The notes below the pieces were generated by a model. It was not told the origin of the DNA and searched no databases. It saw nothing but the letters and a program-made list of their open reading frames with translations. Positions 44,371 through 57,500 of a DNA stretch of 64,000 nt are shown here, piece by piece. The stretch is taken from positions 66,933,076 through 66,997,075 of the forward strand of contig NC_065923.1 of NCBI RefSeq assembly GCF_024586455.1, read 5' to 3'. Position numbers and translations under genes: made by a program. Every line of letters starts with the position of its first letter. The first letter of the stretch is position 1. This stretch comes from Bactrocera neohumeralis. Its lineage: Eukaryota > Arthropoda > Insecta > Diptera > Tephritidae.

Positions 44371-45052
44371 TTAAGGGGGTACTCTCATGTGAACGTATAC
44401 ATTTTACCACTTTTTAGGAAAATTTTTTATATATTTTTATTTGTATTTTGAAATGTAAAAAAAATTTTTTTTTTCGTTTTTTACATTTTTAATATATTTT
44501 TTTTTAAATCAAAGTAGTTCCCTGGTCATGGTGATAGCGGCTGTTCATGTTGTCTGAAATAAAAAAAAATTGAATGGATTATTATTCAGTAGTTCTGCGG
44601 CTATCGTCCCTACCAAATATCATCAATTTCATAAAAAAAAATGTCGAACTTCAAAAAAAAGTCACGAAAATCTTGTTTTTTTTCGTTAAAAATCGTTTAA
44701 AAAAAATGAAAATATTTTCGAAAATAAACAATTCTGCTAGGGACGATAACTATAAATGAGTGGAAGAATATATGTAAATTTTAAAGTAATCGGTTGAATA
44801 CTTTTTTTTAGAACCATGACAGTTTCAGAAAATGATGATTCGAGAAAAATGCGTTTAGAAACGTAGCAGCTGCAGACTTGTCATGGCGCCTGGTAGACAG
44901 TCGCTTACGACACGTCGGCGACTATGAGCTGTAACTTATCAAAATACTATGAATTTCGGTCTGAAATTTTCACAGCATGTTTTCAATAGGTTTACTGTCA
45001 AAATAAAAAAAACTCTATTTTTCGAAGTGATTACATGAGAATACCGCCTTAA
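44371..45052 (-). mobile_element. TTAA-targeting MITE, copy 2 (complete)
   Basis: It is bounded by TTAA on both sides (44371-44374 and 45049-45052). The inverted ends are GGGGGTACTCTCATGTGA at the left and, read inward from the right, GGCGGTATTCTCATGTAA. The interior is colinear, in reverse, with copy 1 at 4350-5069, sharing GGCGCC...CAGTCGCTTACGAC, ATGATGATTCGAGAAAAATG-like and GCGGCTATCGTCCCTACC blocks. No coding capacity. This copy fixes the ends of the family. Confidence 0.85.
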
Positions 45053-45640
45053 GATCTGCCGCGTGTTGAACGGACGCGCACATCAGCGTCAAGATGTCGC
45101 ACGATTTTTGTGACATCAGTCGCGATTTTACGCGCTTCCTGTTAACTTTCGTTCCTTTTTACTGTTTTCGGTTGACAGGTTTAGGTAAGTAGTTGAAGTG
45201 CGTTTCATACCTCCCGACTGCGATTGCGCATCATGCTTAGCACATAGCGACAAAAGCATTGAGGCATTATGCTGCAGTTGCGCTGTAAGCTCTTTACCAT
45301 ATTTTGAGGTAGCTGTATGCTATCGCTATCGCGGCTTGTCTTGGCACGAGTTGACTTGACTTGGCTTCACTTTGCTGCAGAGTTGCAAAATACTGACGGT
45401 GACGTGACAGTTTTAGACTGTAAGAAATACTTAGCAAATTCATAGAGATGCAAGAAGAAGCAGATGGTAAGTTAAGAAGAATCAGCTTTTTCAGTTTATA
45501 AAAGCTTATCCAAATAAATTTAAAAATAATAAGATCTTACTCTATTAAAAGACATATAAGGTTACTTTTTATATATGTAGATACTGAAGTTTTACGTTTA
45601 ATCCATTATTCGTGCATTAGCTTTTTGTATGAGCCTTTTT
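45053..45640. other. Noncoding stretch
   Basis: No gene recognised. A small inverted pair GATGTC / GACATC lies near 45093-45117. Confidence 0.35.
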
Positions 45641-45668
45641 TTCGAAATCCAATTTAAAAAAATTATAT

Positions 45669-45941
45669 TTGTTAACTTTATGGGGTAAGGGTGCCCTCTC
45701 TAGCATGCACATTGACTTTGCAGCTTCCGAAAAACTCATTACGATCGGGCACCCAAACAAGTCTAATATGGAGAGGCTTGATTTTATTGCTAACGAGGTC
45801 ATGCACTGCGTTGCTAGGTTTGACAGCTCAGTCAGCGTTAAAAACCGTTCGGCCATCGTAGTGAATGCACATATCAATGGAGGAGATTGCATTGCGGTGC
45901 AGTATATCCAGCTAGCACCTCCACCACCGCTTGAAACCTAA
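45669..45941 (+). CDS. Unidentified coding-like open frame
   Basis: A 90-codon frame, opening at a TTG-type or upstream codon and ending in TAA. From about residue 14 it reads HIDFAASEKLITIGHPNKSN, MERLDFIANEVMHCVARFDS, then VKNRSAIVVNAHINGGDCIA and a proline-rich end LAPPPPLET. The amino-acid balance and the alternation of hydrophobic and polar residues look like real protein, unlike the frames nearby. The pyrimidine run CCCTCTCTAG just before CATGCACATTG would serve as a splice acceptor, so it could be a last exon. A processed pseudogene or an unknown transposon fragment are alternatives. I do not recognise the family. Confidence 0.35.
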   Translation: MLTLWGKGALSSMHIDFAASEKLITIGHPNKSNMERLDFIANEVMHCVARFDSSVSVKNRSAIVVNAHINGGDCIAVQYIQLAPPPPLET

Positions 45942-47394
45942 GAACCGGTTCACTGGTATTTTCACCAACTTTATTTCTCACAAGGTGTGTTCCAACCAGT
46001 CACACAATGTCTCCAGTCACACACAAATCTCTGTTTAAGCGACATTGCTGCTGCACTTTTGCTTTCTTGGCATTACTAAAGATTATTGCCGTTGTTGTTG
46101 CTGCTGACGTTCACTATTTTCTGCACATTATTGCTGTCTTTTTATCTCTTTTTTGTGCGCCATTGTTGCCGAATACACCAGAAAACACGCTTAAATCAGA
46201 CACAGGATCCGAAGCCAAAATTTGAACGGGAAGCTAGTGTTAAGCGGTGTAAAAGAGAAACGAAAGAGAGAGAGAGATAATAACGGAAAATAGCAATGCC
46301 ACTTTTGTTGCGGCAACGCGTGCAACAATGAAGGCATTAACAATGACGCTGCCACAGAGAAATTAAAAAGCAACACAAACTTACATACAAAAACATCGCG
46401 CGGAAATTTGACACGCATTGCACGATGGCAGCCGTGGCAGCAGCTTAGCAAAGGCAGCGCCTGTGGCTGTAACACTGAACTTGCCACACAAGTCGCCGTT
46501 GTTGACACGTAGCGTAATTAAGTTTTGTATGCGTGTGCCTTAAGTGAAGGTAAATAATGAAAAAAAGATTGCGATGCGTAATTCACAAACACTTCCCTAT
46601 ACATGCGTAAAAATGTACAAAATATATACACGAAAAGACCGTTAAAGTCAGAGCTTTCACCTCTGCATCTATGCATTTGATAGTTGCTTGTGGCATATGT
46701 GGTATGGCAGCCAATACCAACTACATTAGCGGCAGTCAATCAGTTTTTAAATACTCTTTCGCACCCCTCTTCTTCAGCGAATTTGGCATGGCTTCAACTG
46801 ATGTTGGTCTCCTGTAAGCAGAAACAGCAGAAAAGCTCGCACTCAACGTGAGTTCAAGTGGTACAGTAAGTGGATGCGGCATATGGCAAGTGGATACAAT
46901 GTGTAAAAGAAAGAATATAGAGAACCTACGCTTGCCTTTGCAGAACCCACTCGAGTAAAACTGTTCATATGATTTCTAGAAATTGGAGTTGGCCTGCAGG
47001 TATTTGCTGTGTGCCAAAAAGCTCAATAGAAAACCAAATGAGGTACACAGGCTGCAAAACTCTGCGTAGACGACAGCTTTTATTTATATTTTTAAAAATA
47101 ATTTCTTCTTCTACGTTTACTTATAAAGCTTTGCAAGGTTGGAGGTTGGTTTGTGGCACGATCAAAAATCGTCAACGGCATACACTCTGCCTTGTTTTAG
47201 AGCGTCAGTTTTGTCAATCAAAACCTGATATAGTTTGTGCTTATGTGCTTGTCTGAGTATTCATGCTTCATCGAAGGTTATGAAATGTTTCTTAAATTCC
47301 TTTAGGTAGTGCTTAAACTGCGTAAAATACTGGGGAGAAGTAGGCTCATGGTTGAATAACCGTTGCTGAAAGCTACAAAAACAATCCAATTCGA
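45942..47394. other. Noncoding stretch
   Basis: No gene recognised. Frames at 46007-46508 are open on both strands because of composition. Confidence 0.35.
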
Positions 47395-47765
47395 AAGCGG
47401 TTGAAAAGTAGATCCCTAAAACAACGTCGAGCAAAGATGGTCGTGGTTGAATCCAGGTAAGCCCGCTCAAACGATCGCAAAGCCAAGATTGAAGGTCAGC
47501 AAGGTTTTGTTCTGTTTTTGTGGGATTGGCAGGAAATAATATTCCAATGAGCTGCTCCCTGAACTGTTAATTCGGATCAGTACTGTCACTATCTGAAGGA
47601 AGAAAACGCCCAGAAGCGGACAGCTATGGTCAACCGGAGCGGAGTTGTGTTCCTTCAGAACAATAGCAGACCACACAAAACGTCAGTGGCTCGCCTGAAT
47701 TTTTGGCAACTTGGTTGGGAGGTTTTTATACACCCAACTTATAGCCTAGACTTGGTAAAGTGCTG
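47395..47765 (+). pseudogene. Mariner transposase catalytic-domain remnant
   Basis: With frame changes the plus strand gives a block like KARSNDRKAKIEGQQGFVLF, WDWQEIIF, a stop, TVNSDQYCHYLKEENAQKRT, MVNRSGVVFLQNNSRPHKTS and LNFWQLGWEVFIHPTYSLDL. It corresponds to the mariner region from before WWDW to PPYSPDLAPSD. The second catalytic aspartate is replaced (QNN where QDN is usual), and the third is not preserved. No inverted repeats were found. It is of the same broad lineage as the copy at 23885-24715 but a separate insertion. Confidence 0.7.
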
Positions 47766-50700
47766 ACTACCTGTAGCTGTACTACCTGTTTCTGTAAATG
47801 GTGATTGATTTTGTCGGTTCAAAATTCGACTGTACACATGTTTTCTAATAAGGACGAGGACTTTTAAGAGTGGTACTATAAAATAACTTTTAAAATGGTT
47901 ATCGAAAAAAATGGTAATTTTATTGACCTTAAGTGGAAAATTTCAGTAAAATGTGATGTATGAGTAGTGATTTTCTTTTCATTGGCTCTTATATAAGTAT
48001 ATTGAGCATAAATATGCCGAAAAAAATTAAGACTAGTTTAGATATGGACTAACAGTAGTGAGAAACACAGAGAAATATAATAATAAATAAAAGGGTAATT
48101 GTCAATGTAACAAATACAATAGCTATAAATAAATGTGGCGATATATAAATGTGTATAATAGAACAAAGCAAGTCGAACAAAGCTTTGAACTAGCGAAATC
48201 AAAGACACTTGTTGCATAAATAATGCAATACAGCAACGGTTAGAAAAAAGCTTTGCTGCAAAAAAGCGCAAAAAATGCATTATCACGGTCAAAAGTTCAC
48301 ACAGTTCACAAAAACTTCGTAAAAGAAAATAGAAAAAAACGCTTAAGCAAGTGAAAATACAATAAGACTAAGAACTGAAAAAATTAAGAATATAAAGACA
48401 GAAAAAGTGTAAAGAAAAGTTAAAGTGCAATATTCAACAACAACATTGAGCGCAGAAAGACGTGTTGAGAGCGCCTAGAGAGTCACTCGTCTCGGGAGGC
48501 ACTCAGCAATTACCACTAAAAGCATTGCGAACCGTGTCACTAATAGCATCAAATTGGCTACAAATTTGATTTCCACATAAATGCTGAGATGGAAGTAGAA
48601 CACGAAAATATGACGCTAAAGTGTGAAGCCCATAAGTTAAAGTCAAATAAAGCAAAACTTGAAGCGTTAAGTAAATGATGGGAAATGAGAAATAACTTAG
48701 CTCCCAAGTTTCTTTTCAATGCTAAGATAAACAGTTCAGTTTAGTTTTGCAATTGAAACAAAACTTAAAAAATGTTGCTTTACAGATTTCTATCACATTT
48801 AAAAAAAATATTCGAGCTGATCTATGGAGAAGTATAGAGTCGCAACTAAAAGATAGTCTATGTCGGGTGATGGAAAATTCTTGCAAAATTCTTTCGAATT
48901 TACTTAAGCACGCAATGTAAACCATTCAGTTACTCGAGAAAAATGTTCAATATTGAAGTCCTCTTCAACGTAAAATAAAACACTTGCCAAAATAAAAAGG
49001 CCAATTTTTGTGTATCTACCATGTTCTCTTTTTAAATGCGCTCGTACAGTTAAGCTCCGAAGCTTTGAAAAGCTAAGCACATACAAACTATCTGTCACCA
49101 AAAGCTTTGTGAAATCAAGCGGGCGAATCAGCGCACTTCCTGGTATAAAGTTGAAACTTATTAAGCCGGTTCAGAAATGAAGAATATAGCTACATATTCA
49201 TTCGTGTTTCAGGCACAGAAAGCTTTCTCAAATTTACTAATCGGGTGGAGTTTAAAACATTGAAGCCAAGCTTTTATTGTAAGACTCAACAAACCAATGA
49301 GAAGAAAGAAGTCGAAAGAATTTGTACAAGACATTGGACAAAAGTGAACTATTGTGGTATACCTAGAATACTGTTATCAGCTTAGTAATGGCATTTAAAT
49401 ATATTTTAACGAGATTTGTGCCCCAAGTAGAGATTTTTCAAGGCGAGCGGACGGCTTACGGCAGTAAGTGTGCATATGTAGATGCCACAAAAAGCCCTTT
49501 TACTCACGATGAAGATAGGAGACCACACTTTAGCTTACTCAAAGGATGCTTCAATTATTGGCGATCATAATAATACTTAGAACAAATAGTACAGTAACGT
49601 TATTATATCTGAAGTTTTTGTGGTTAGTCAATAGAGTTTTATTGAAAACTAATGAAGCTCCTTTGGTTTGTATGAAGGAATGTTAGGGTTTTGACGAGTT
49701 TCTTCACATATGTTAGCGATATATTTTGTATATTATATTTGGTGAGAAACATAGTTAATGAATTTTTAAAAACGTAAGAATCGACTCAACCAAACCTACC
49801 CATTCACCAGAAATTCCGTTTGAAAATTAATTACCCAAATTTATTACTCCACTAAGTTGGCAGACGACTCAATCTGCCTTTTTCCAACTATCTTATTCCC
49901 CCAAATCTTCGAAATTCCTGCACACACCCCTATTGCGCTTTTTCGAACGTGAAACTGCAAATATTGAGTCTTCAAACAACGATAGCAAAGCACTTAAAAA
50001 ATGCCTACGCAATAAATTACCAAACAGCGGGGCGGGGCGTATACGCAACATTTTTTATGCTTTCCTTTGTCGCACTCATTTTTTACACGCACAACAGCAG
50101 CACCCAACGCCACTTTTAGTAGTTATTTTAAGATTACATAGCTTTATCGTATACCTCTTTCCTCCGCACACTCCACTTCCAACGCAATCAGTGCTGCTCG
50201 TTACTCAATCTCTAGCCAATAGCTTAGCGCAACAATGATTGCAAAGCAATCACTGCAATGCAACAACGAGCACATAAAAGTTAGCAAGAAAGGCGGATTT
50301 TCCATTTTTTATTTTTGCTTGGTTTTGCCGTTTTCTCCTTCTCCAGCACGCACTTAATTCATTTTCTTGCCGCTGCTTTACGCATAGCACGATGTCGATA
50401 AAGTATGCATGGCAGCAAAAACAAAAAACGCAATAAATGCGATGAAAGCCAGTTAGGAAAAGCCAGTCAAAACTGTGCGCAACAATAGTAATAGAGCAAC
50501 TATGGCTGAGCAGCTGCTGCTCGTTGCTGGCGGACAGTTAAAAAGCTGTAACGGCTTCGCCAACGCGCCAATATACGAAACTAAGGTGCTTACGGCAACT
50601 AGCTGCTGCTGCTGCTGCACCTGTAGTAAGTAAACTACTTGCAAATGCTAGCATATGGTTCTTTATTTTAAGCCTCATAAAGTTTTCTGTTGTCTTTTCG

Positions 50701-50964
50701 CTGTGGCACCAGCCATTAACTATCTATCAGTGTTCAGCCAGCCGCAGTTGCCTTGACCGCATCTGAGTATGTGTATGTGAAGTTGATCTTCTGTGCGTCT
50801 GCTTGCATAAATATATGCCAATATCCTTCAACTATCCACCACACCCACATACTGGATTTATGGACAGACTTACTGACTGCTGACTGACAGCTTCTCAGCC
50901 AACTTTTTCACTACCGCACTATTAACTCAAGCTTGTCACTTTGCAGCCAATACCAAATGTTATT
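47766..50964. other. Long noncoding stretch
   Basis: No gene recognised. 48300-48660 is A-rich with CAACAACAACATTGAG and a GC-richer patch (GAGAGTCACTCGTCTCGGGA). It looks like an insect 5' untranslated region, but no coding start follows. A CAG/CTG-rich patch lies at about 50510-50625. Confidence 0.35.
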
Positions 50965-51200
50965 TTTATACCCTGTAGAGGGTACAGTTTGTTTCAAAGG
51001 ATACACCCATATATATGATCAACGTAACGATCTGAGTTGATTTAGTCATGACCGTCTGAATATGCCCGAAACATTCATTCAGTTTTGATACAAACCGACC
51101 CACAAAAATTGGGATAAAAATCTTTTTATATCCTTACATGATATAATAAATGCACCTGTGAAGGGTATTAAAGCTTCCATTGAAATGTTTTCTTGTTTTT
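50965..51200 (+). mobile_element. DINE family 1 copy H, short
   Basis: It begins with the palindrome remnant CCCTGTAGAGGG (50971-50982), then ATATGATCAACGTAACGATC, GAGTTGATTTAGTCATGACC, GTCTG, and a deletion to CACCTGTGAAGGGTATTAAA. It ends in a degraded hairpin and TTTTCTTGTTTTT. Most of the body is missing, while both ends are kept. Confidence 0.65.
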
Positions 51201-52970
51201 CCACAGTTTTGTGCCATTTGTTACTGCATTTACAGATCTGCATATGCATGTGCTTGTATTTGTCGACTTTTGTCTTTTTGTATGCATATTGGTTGAGTGC
51301 TGCGTAAGAGCCCTCCGCTGGCCGCATACGTAAAGAGTTTACCTTGAGCGCAAAGGCAAACAGAAATATGAGTAGTTTAGCGTAGGACGACTGCATATGT
51401 AGTTGTGTAAGGTTACAATTGTGTTATATATGTGCTTATGTGTTACTACCACAAATGCGTTGTTGTATCTGTTGGTATGATGTGCTGCATGTGTTCAAAA
51501 CTACTCTTAGTTATAGGCCATTTCTGCGGCAGCAGTCTTATTTATATACTTTCCATTTTCTAAGTTTTTATTATTTTTTGTAACCCTTCTCTTATTGTGC
51601 TCGTACCTTCAAGTAACAAAGGGGTTTTTTGGTCTGTCATTGTGGTCGAGAACAAGAAAACATATGTACGTACAGACCATGTGACAGCAGATATTTGCAC
51701 GGCGCGAGATTCGTTCAGATTGGAAAGTGACTTACACACATTTACTGATACAAAATTACATGCAAATTCATTTGTGGTCTTCATAGCCTTTTCGAAAGCC
51801 CTTAAAATTCGGTTTTACGGTTTACGATTCAAGCCTTTTACAGACATCAATTATTTGTGAAGCTTATTAAAATCAAAAAAAAAAAAGTAAGAAAGAGCTA
51901 AGTTCAAGTGCAACCGAGCATTTCATATGAAAATTTTAAAAAGTGGCAACGCTGCCTTAAAATCGCATACACTTTTTTAAAGAAATAACGAAAGCTTTCC
52001 AGCACCATTCCTCTTTTGCCATTTTCATACATTTTCAAATGTTCACTGGGCATAGAATTTTCGAGTAAAAATTATGCATTTTGCATGCTTTTATTCAGCA
52101 CTTTGAGGACTGTTGTGCAAATACAGCCTGCTGCAGCGCCCGAACTTAAACAAATACACATTGTAGTCATTGCATATTCTAGCAGCTAGAGGTCACAGGC
52201 ATATTTCTTGCAATTGCATCATTCAAATTCAGATGTATGTATGTATTCATATATCTGGGTTGTCTACTTGTAAGGGCTTATATTTATACTGCTTCTAGTG
52301 CTGATGTATTGTTGTTGCATTACAACATTTGTTGTTTTTTATTGTATTTTTTGTTATGTATAGCGGACTACAGAAACGGAAGATGTATAAAAAAGACATT
52401 TAACCGAAGATTTTCAGACAAAGATACTGTATACATGCGAGGTTTGGCGTTGCACGTATCAACACTTCAGCGCACTTCACTTGAGATTAAATTCTTCCAC
52501 TTGAATGTAAGTGAACAGCGCCTTTCAAAACCTTACACTTTACCGACTTCTGGGTAGAATTTGTCCGCTTAGGAATTTACACTTGGTAACCCTGCCATGC
52601 CGCACTTCAGGCCACCCAACAGAATAAAATGGTGTGATGCAAGATGCGACCATTTGATTATATTTCCTTGGCATTTCTTAGGCAGGGTTATCGTTGCTTA
52701 TCGAGTTTACTTGTAAAACGCTTTACTACTTTGCCTATTGGAGTTGTTCTTGTTTAGGATTTTGTACAAAGTTACTCAGCAACATTCCTTGTTTTGCCTT
52801 ATTGCACTTGTTCCTGCATATGTATTTTACTTGTGTGCTATTTGTATATTTGCTGTTATTGTTGTTCATCTTAGGCTACTTTCCACTCTTATATGCTGCG
52901 CTTGGGTTTCTGCCAAATTTGAATTGAATGCCGTGTGCAGCGGGCTTACTCTCTTGTTAGACTGCAACAT
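51201..52970. other. Noncoding stretch
   Basis: No gene recognised. Frames at 51597-51860 and 52237-52557 have no motif. Confidence 0.35.
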
Positions 52971-54528
52971 TTTTATACTCTTGCAACCAGTTGCTACAGA
53001 GTATTATAGTTTTGTTCACCTAACGGTTGTTCGTATCACCTAAAACTAAGCGAGAGAGATATAGGGTTATATATATATAAATGATCAGGATGACGAGAAA
53101 AGTTGAAATCCGGTTAACTGTCTGTCTATACGTCCGTCCGTCCGTGCGTCCCTGCAAACTGTAACTTGAGTAAAAATTGAAATATCTTAATGAAACTTAG
53201 TACACGGGTTTCTTAGTACAATAAGAAAGTTCGAGTTCGTAGATGGATCGTACTCGGAACACTGCCACGACAAATCGTTATTAAGCGAAACATATAAAGT
53301 GTCATAACTAAGCACTTAATTAAGATAAAAATTGTAATTTGGCACAGAGGATCGCAGCTGCAAAGAGCACCTGTGGGCAAAATTTTGGAAAAGTGGGCTT
53401 GGCCCCGCTTTCTAATATATGTTTAATGTATACATGTATCACTGCAACATTGAAAATCGCCCAGCACTACTAAACGCTCGATAAATTAGTAACTAAATAG
53501 GCCAGAGACCTAAAAATTTTCCGCCGGAATGGTATGACAAGGCTTTATTGGGGCCCGGGTAAAAATGGCGAAGAGCGTGTCATCGCACACTTTTTGGTAA
53601 AATCCCTTATTTCGGGGCCGACCAACCGATTCCAACAAGATTTCGTATGTGGCATTGGTTTTATATTCCTATGTCACGTTGCGAAAATGAGCGAAATTGG
53701 GATATAACCACGCATATAGCACAACTTTAAATTCCACTTGATTTGTGCAGTTTCCAGCACAAAAATCAAGAAGAAAATAATATAAAGGGGGGAAAAATTT
53801 GCACGAATAATGTTTCTAGTGTGTGCCACCTTATGACCAAAAATTTTCAAATCCAGCAATAACTTTTCAAGCTCCTAGATACCAAATATGTGGACCGCAC
53901 TACCTATAGTTCACTTTTTTTAGAAAATATCGGTCAATGTCTGAGCTAAATAATTGAAATTAATGGTATGTCTGTGTGTCAAAAATGGGTTGAATTAGAC
54001 CAATACTTCCCTTAGCCCCCATATACCTAATATACAGATTTTCGAACTTCCGGGTGACTTTGTACCGCATATGTCGGCCAACATATGAGTTATCTTAAAG
54101 AAAATTAGAGAAAACTCATAAGAGTGTATCTTTGTGCTTAAAATAAAAAAAATTTGGTAACAACTTTACATAGCCCTTATTTAACTAATATCAGGATTTT
54201 CTAACACTCGGCTGACTTTACTATATATGATTTGTTTTTTAGTAAGTGACATTTTAATAGTATGTGGTATTTGGAAAAATAGATAAAATCTGGTCGATAC
54301 TACACCAACTGCCACGTACTACTACATATAATGGTTTTCGTTTTTCTAACAAATCTTATATGTCTGTCAGTAGTTATATATAGTATTTGTATATAAAAAA
54401 TTGCTTGGGTTTCGATCCTCAGGTTGACGTTTTACACCATGAAGCATTTCCCTCGGTTTGATTTGTGTAAGTTGCCAGAGTATAAAATGTTCGGTTGCAC
54501 CTGACTTTAGCCCTTCCTTACTTGTTTT
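52971..54528 (+). mobile_element. Full-length DINE/mini-me-like element, family 2
   Basis: About 1.56 kb with both termini. The 5' end holds a double palindrome: ATACTCT pairs with AGAGTAT around an inner stem GCAAC-CA-GTTGC (52983-52994). Next come TTTTGTTCACCTAACGGTTG, a (TA)n tract, the core AATGATCAGGATGACGAGAA with GTTGAAATCCGG, and a GTCY tract (53118-53152). A core flanked by (TA)n and (GTCY)n is the published hallmark of mini-me elements in Diptera. The 3' end has TATAAAATGTTCGG-TTGCAC-CTGACT (a weakened hairpin) and CTTCCTTACTTG plus T run. Noncoding; long frames are absent. Confidence 0.8.
53118..53152 (+). repeat. GTCY microsatellite inside the mini-me-like element
   Basis: CTGTCTGTCTATACGTCCGT followed by CCGTCCGTGCGTCC. 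The same tract is at 38105-38144 and, in family 1, at 1401-1448. Confidence 0.8.
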
Positions 54529-57500
54529 TTTCTCCTTTTCTTTTCATTTCACACAGGCAAATATTGAGGTTGCTCATACGCCCCTGCACACCGCACACAA
54601 TGCTCGGCTGCCAACCATGCACATGAATATCAGCAGCGGCAAACAAAAGATTTAACAGTTGTAGCGAAAGCAGACGAAAAATTGTGTGGCGTGCTGGGGA
54701 GGGTGAAAAAAGTTGACGCAAACTTATTATTTACTTCGCAGGACACAAGTGATGTAAAGTCACTATGTAGCGCAATGCTCGAGAGCTTAAGTTGCGCGAA
54801 CACACAGACTAACAGTAAATTTGCCGGTTTCCATACACCAAGCGTATGTGCCACTTGCACGCCATACAACAGCAAACTGAACTCCTGCTGACTTTGTTGT
54901 GTTGGCTGTTGCTTTCAGTAGCACGAGAGCTGTAATACTCAGATTTTTCATGCATTTTTAAGCGAGTTAAGCTTTTTTCGAGTAAAGCTTGTTGCTTTTA
55001 TTCTTAGGATTTTGGGGAAGTCAAGTATTTTTTCAAGCAGCTGTTAAATGTTGGAACGCTAGGTGCTGGCATATTCTTTTAAAAATAAATTAATGGCAGA
55101 AGAGAAGGTTCACCTTAGAAGCCAAACTATTTGATAGGTACCAAAAAAGTGCTTGTGGGACTTTACTGTGAAGCGACTAGTGAAAGAGCAGATAATTTTT
55201 ACTCTCCCACAATTAGTGGATTACAATATATTCAAAGAAATTATCAACTGCCATAGCGAACTGTTTAGGTAGGAGGACACTCAGGAGCTTTATATTATTT
55301 GTAGAGAGGTTAATAATATAGGTAGAAAACATATAATATAGCCCTGAAGACAAACTTGATTGTCCAAAGACATATAGTAAAAAGTTAGTTTTCAAACGCT
55401 TGATATCGGTCAATAACAGTATTCAATTTATGGAAATGTTTCTCTTTTTCATACACAGATAAAATCATATTCGATTTTGATTCAAGAAATCTTAATCACA
55501 ATTAAATAAAAAGAATGACAGAGCTGTCCAATGTACATTGAAGACACAGTAATAAAAAATTAAAGATTGTTTAAGAAAAAATATTAATTGTTTAAGAAAA
55601 ATATAATAGTCCAACTATTATGTCAAAAATAAGTAACAATGACTATTAGTGGGTCTCAAGAAAAAAAAGTTGTACTCAGACCATACTTTACCTTGCAGTC
55701 AACACCTTCTACTAATCGCAAGTGAATTATATGACTAACTCATTAAATTCGTTTTAGCAGTCTGATCTCCCAAAATTAACTTGAATGTATTGAGGTCTTT
55801 TACTCGCTGAGGGTGAACTCCGCTAAGTCTTGTACGACACCTTTGATATTTAATTGATATTGAGCAATTTCTCTTCTCGGGTGTGAAACTCAACTTAGCG
55901 TGGATCGACACCTTTGATTTGGAGCTCATTTCTTTGAATATATGATGTTTATTCTCGTAACGAGTATCAAGTCCATTTTAAATATGCAAGATTCATAATA
56001 ACGATTTTCGTAGCTTTTCCAAATTTACGTCTTTAATTTTTGAAAATTTGATCAATGTTCATCAGTATTTTTCCAAAAACTACAATCAATTGGCTTCGAA
56101 CAGTGAGGAATCCACCTGAAATTTGTACCAAAACTAGGTACAACTGGTCTCAAAAATTCCTATCAGAAAAGGTATTTGCAAAACCTATATATGTACTATG
56201 TGTATAACTTGATATATTCAATGACCCTAGGTTCTTTACAGGGATTTATATATATTATATTAATTAATTTATGGGGCCTGAAGGGAAGTATTGCACATTA
56301 TACCTAATTTATTTCTTTCATTTCCTCTGTCTCTCACTATCTCTTTCTCTTTTTATTTAAAAACCTTCACTGCTATTCTAATATATCATTTTTTTCTCTT
56401 TATCTAAATATCGCCTTGTTTTTTGTCTTTCTTTTTCTCTCCATTTGCCAGCTTCTCGTTTTCTCTCTTTCTTTCCCTATCTGCTTTTAAAATTCTAGTC
56501 TGTAAAAGGAAATTTAACCTTCTCTACTTTCTAAGCTTTCTTTCACATTTCTCTAAGTTTTTCTCTCTCAAATTAGAGACCTTAACTTCTATTCCATTAC
56601 TCCATTTTCCAAACAAGTTGTCAAACAAACAATTCAAATACAACAACATATAAAAATGGAGCCCAACAGAAAGCGCTCTTTTTAAAGAACAAAGCAAACT
56701 TTATAAAGAACAGCGCAGACAAAACTTAAAGCAAAGTAAACTTAAACTAAGTCAGTAACTAGCAGTACAAAACTGCAAATTGCACAACAAAGTCCGCTGA
56801 GTAGCAACAACGCAGATTAAAGTGGACTTAAAAAGATCATAATAACAATAAAATGATTGATGAAAAGGTGAAACTGAAAATAATGTCACTGCAAAGTACG
56901 TAAAAACAACAACACTGTGTAACTGGAAATGTGACAATGGAGTTTAAGGCGAACTGCGACAAAGCAAGTGGAGTGAAGCGATCAAACCAAGGACGTACGA
57001 GCACACAAGTGGTGAAATTTAATAACAGCACTTTAAGCGAAACAAAAGACAAATAATCGAATCGGTAAATAGTGAAAAGAGAGTAAAATATAAAAACATT
57101 GTTAGAGAGAAATAAAGAAAAATTAAATGTTAAATTGTTAGAAAAATTATTTGAAAATTAATGATGTTGGATGATATAACGGACCTATTGGATTCCAAAT
57201 TATTGCCAGTTATCACCTTAAGATATCGTATTTAACCAATTGACTAGACAAGTTTTTGTGTTAGTATTATATTTGCCATTGGATGTTCATGCAAATCGGT
57301 TTGCGAAAATTTTTGCTATGTAACGCCTGAAAGTCTCCCTAAATTTTTCTGTTAGTCTTGTAGTAGTATTGCTGTTAGATGAGTTGAGATTGGTACTCGT
57401 ATTGACTTGAATAAGACTTTGACTTTAAATAAGCGGTTTTCACTAGTAGATATTTGGAAAAATTTGTGTTGCCTTCCACCATAAGCTTAGTTTTTAAATT

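Noticed and set aside
48300..48660. Host 5' untranslated region
   Set aside because: Composition is suggestive, but there is no initiator, donor site or following coding frame strong enough to support a call.
55735..55929. Protein repeat encoded on the minus strand around the 72-bp spaced CGACACCTTTGAT
   Set aside because: The two translated units share too few residues, and the frame is short.
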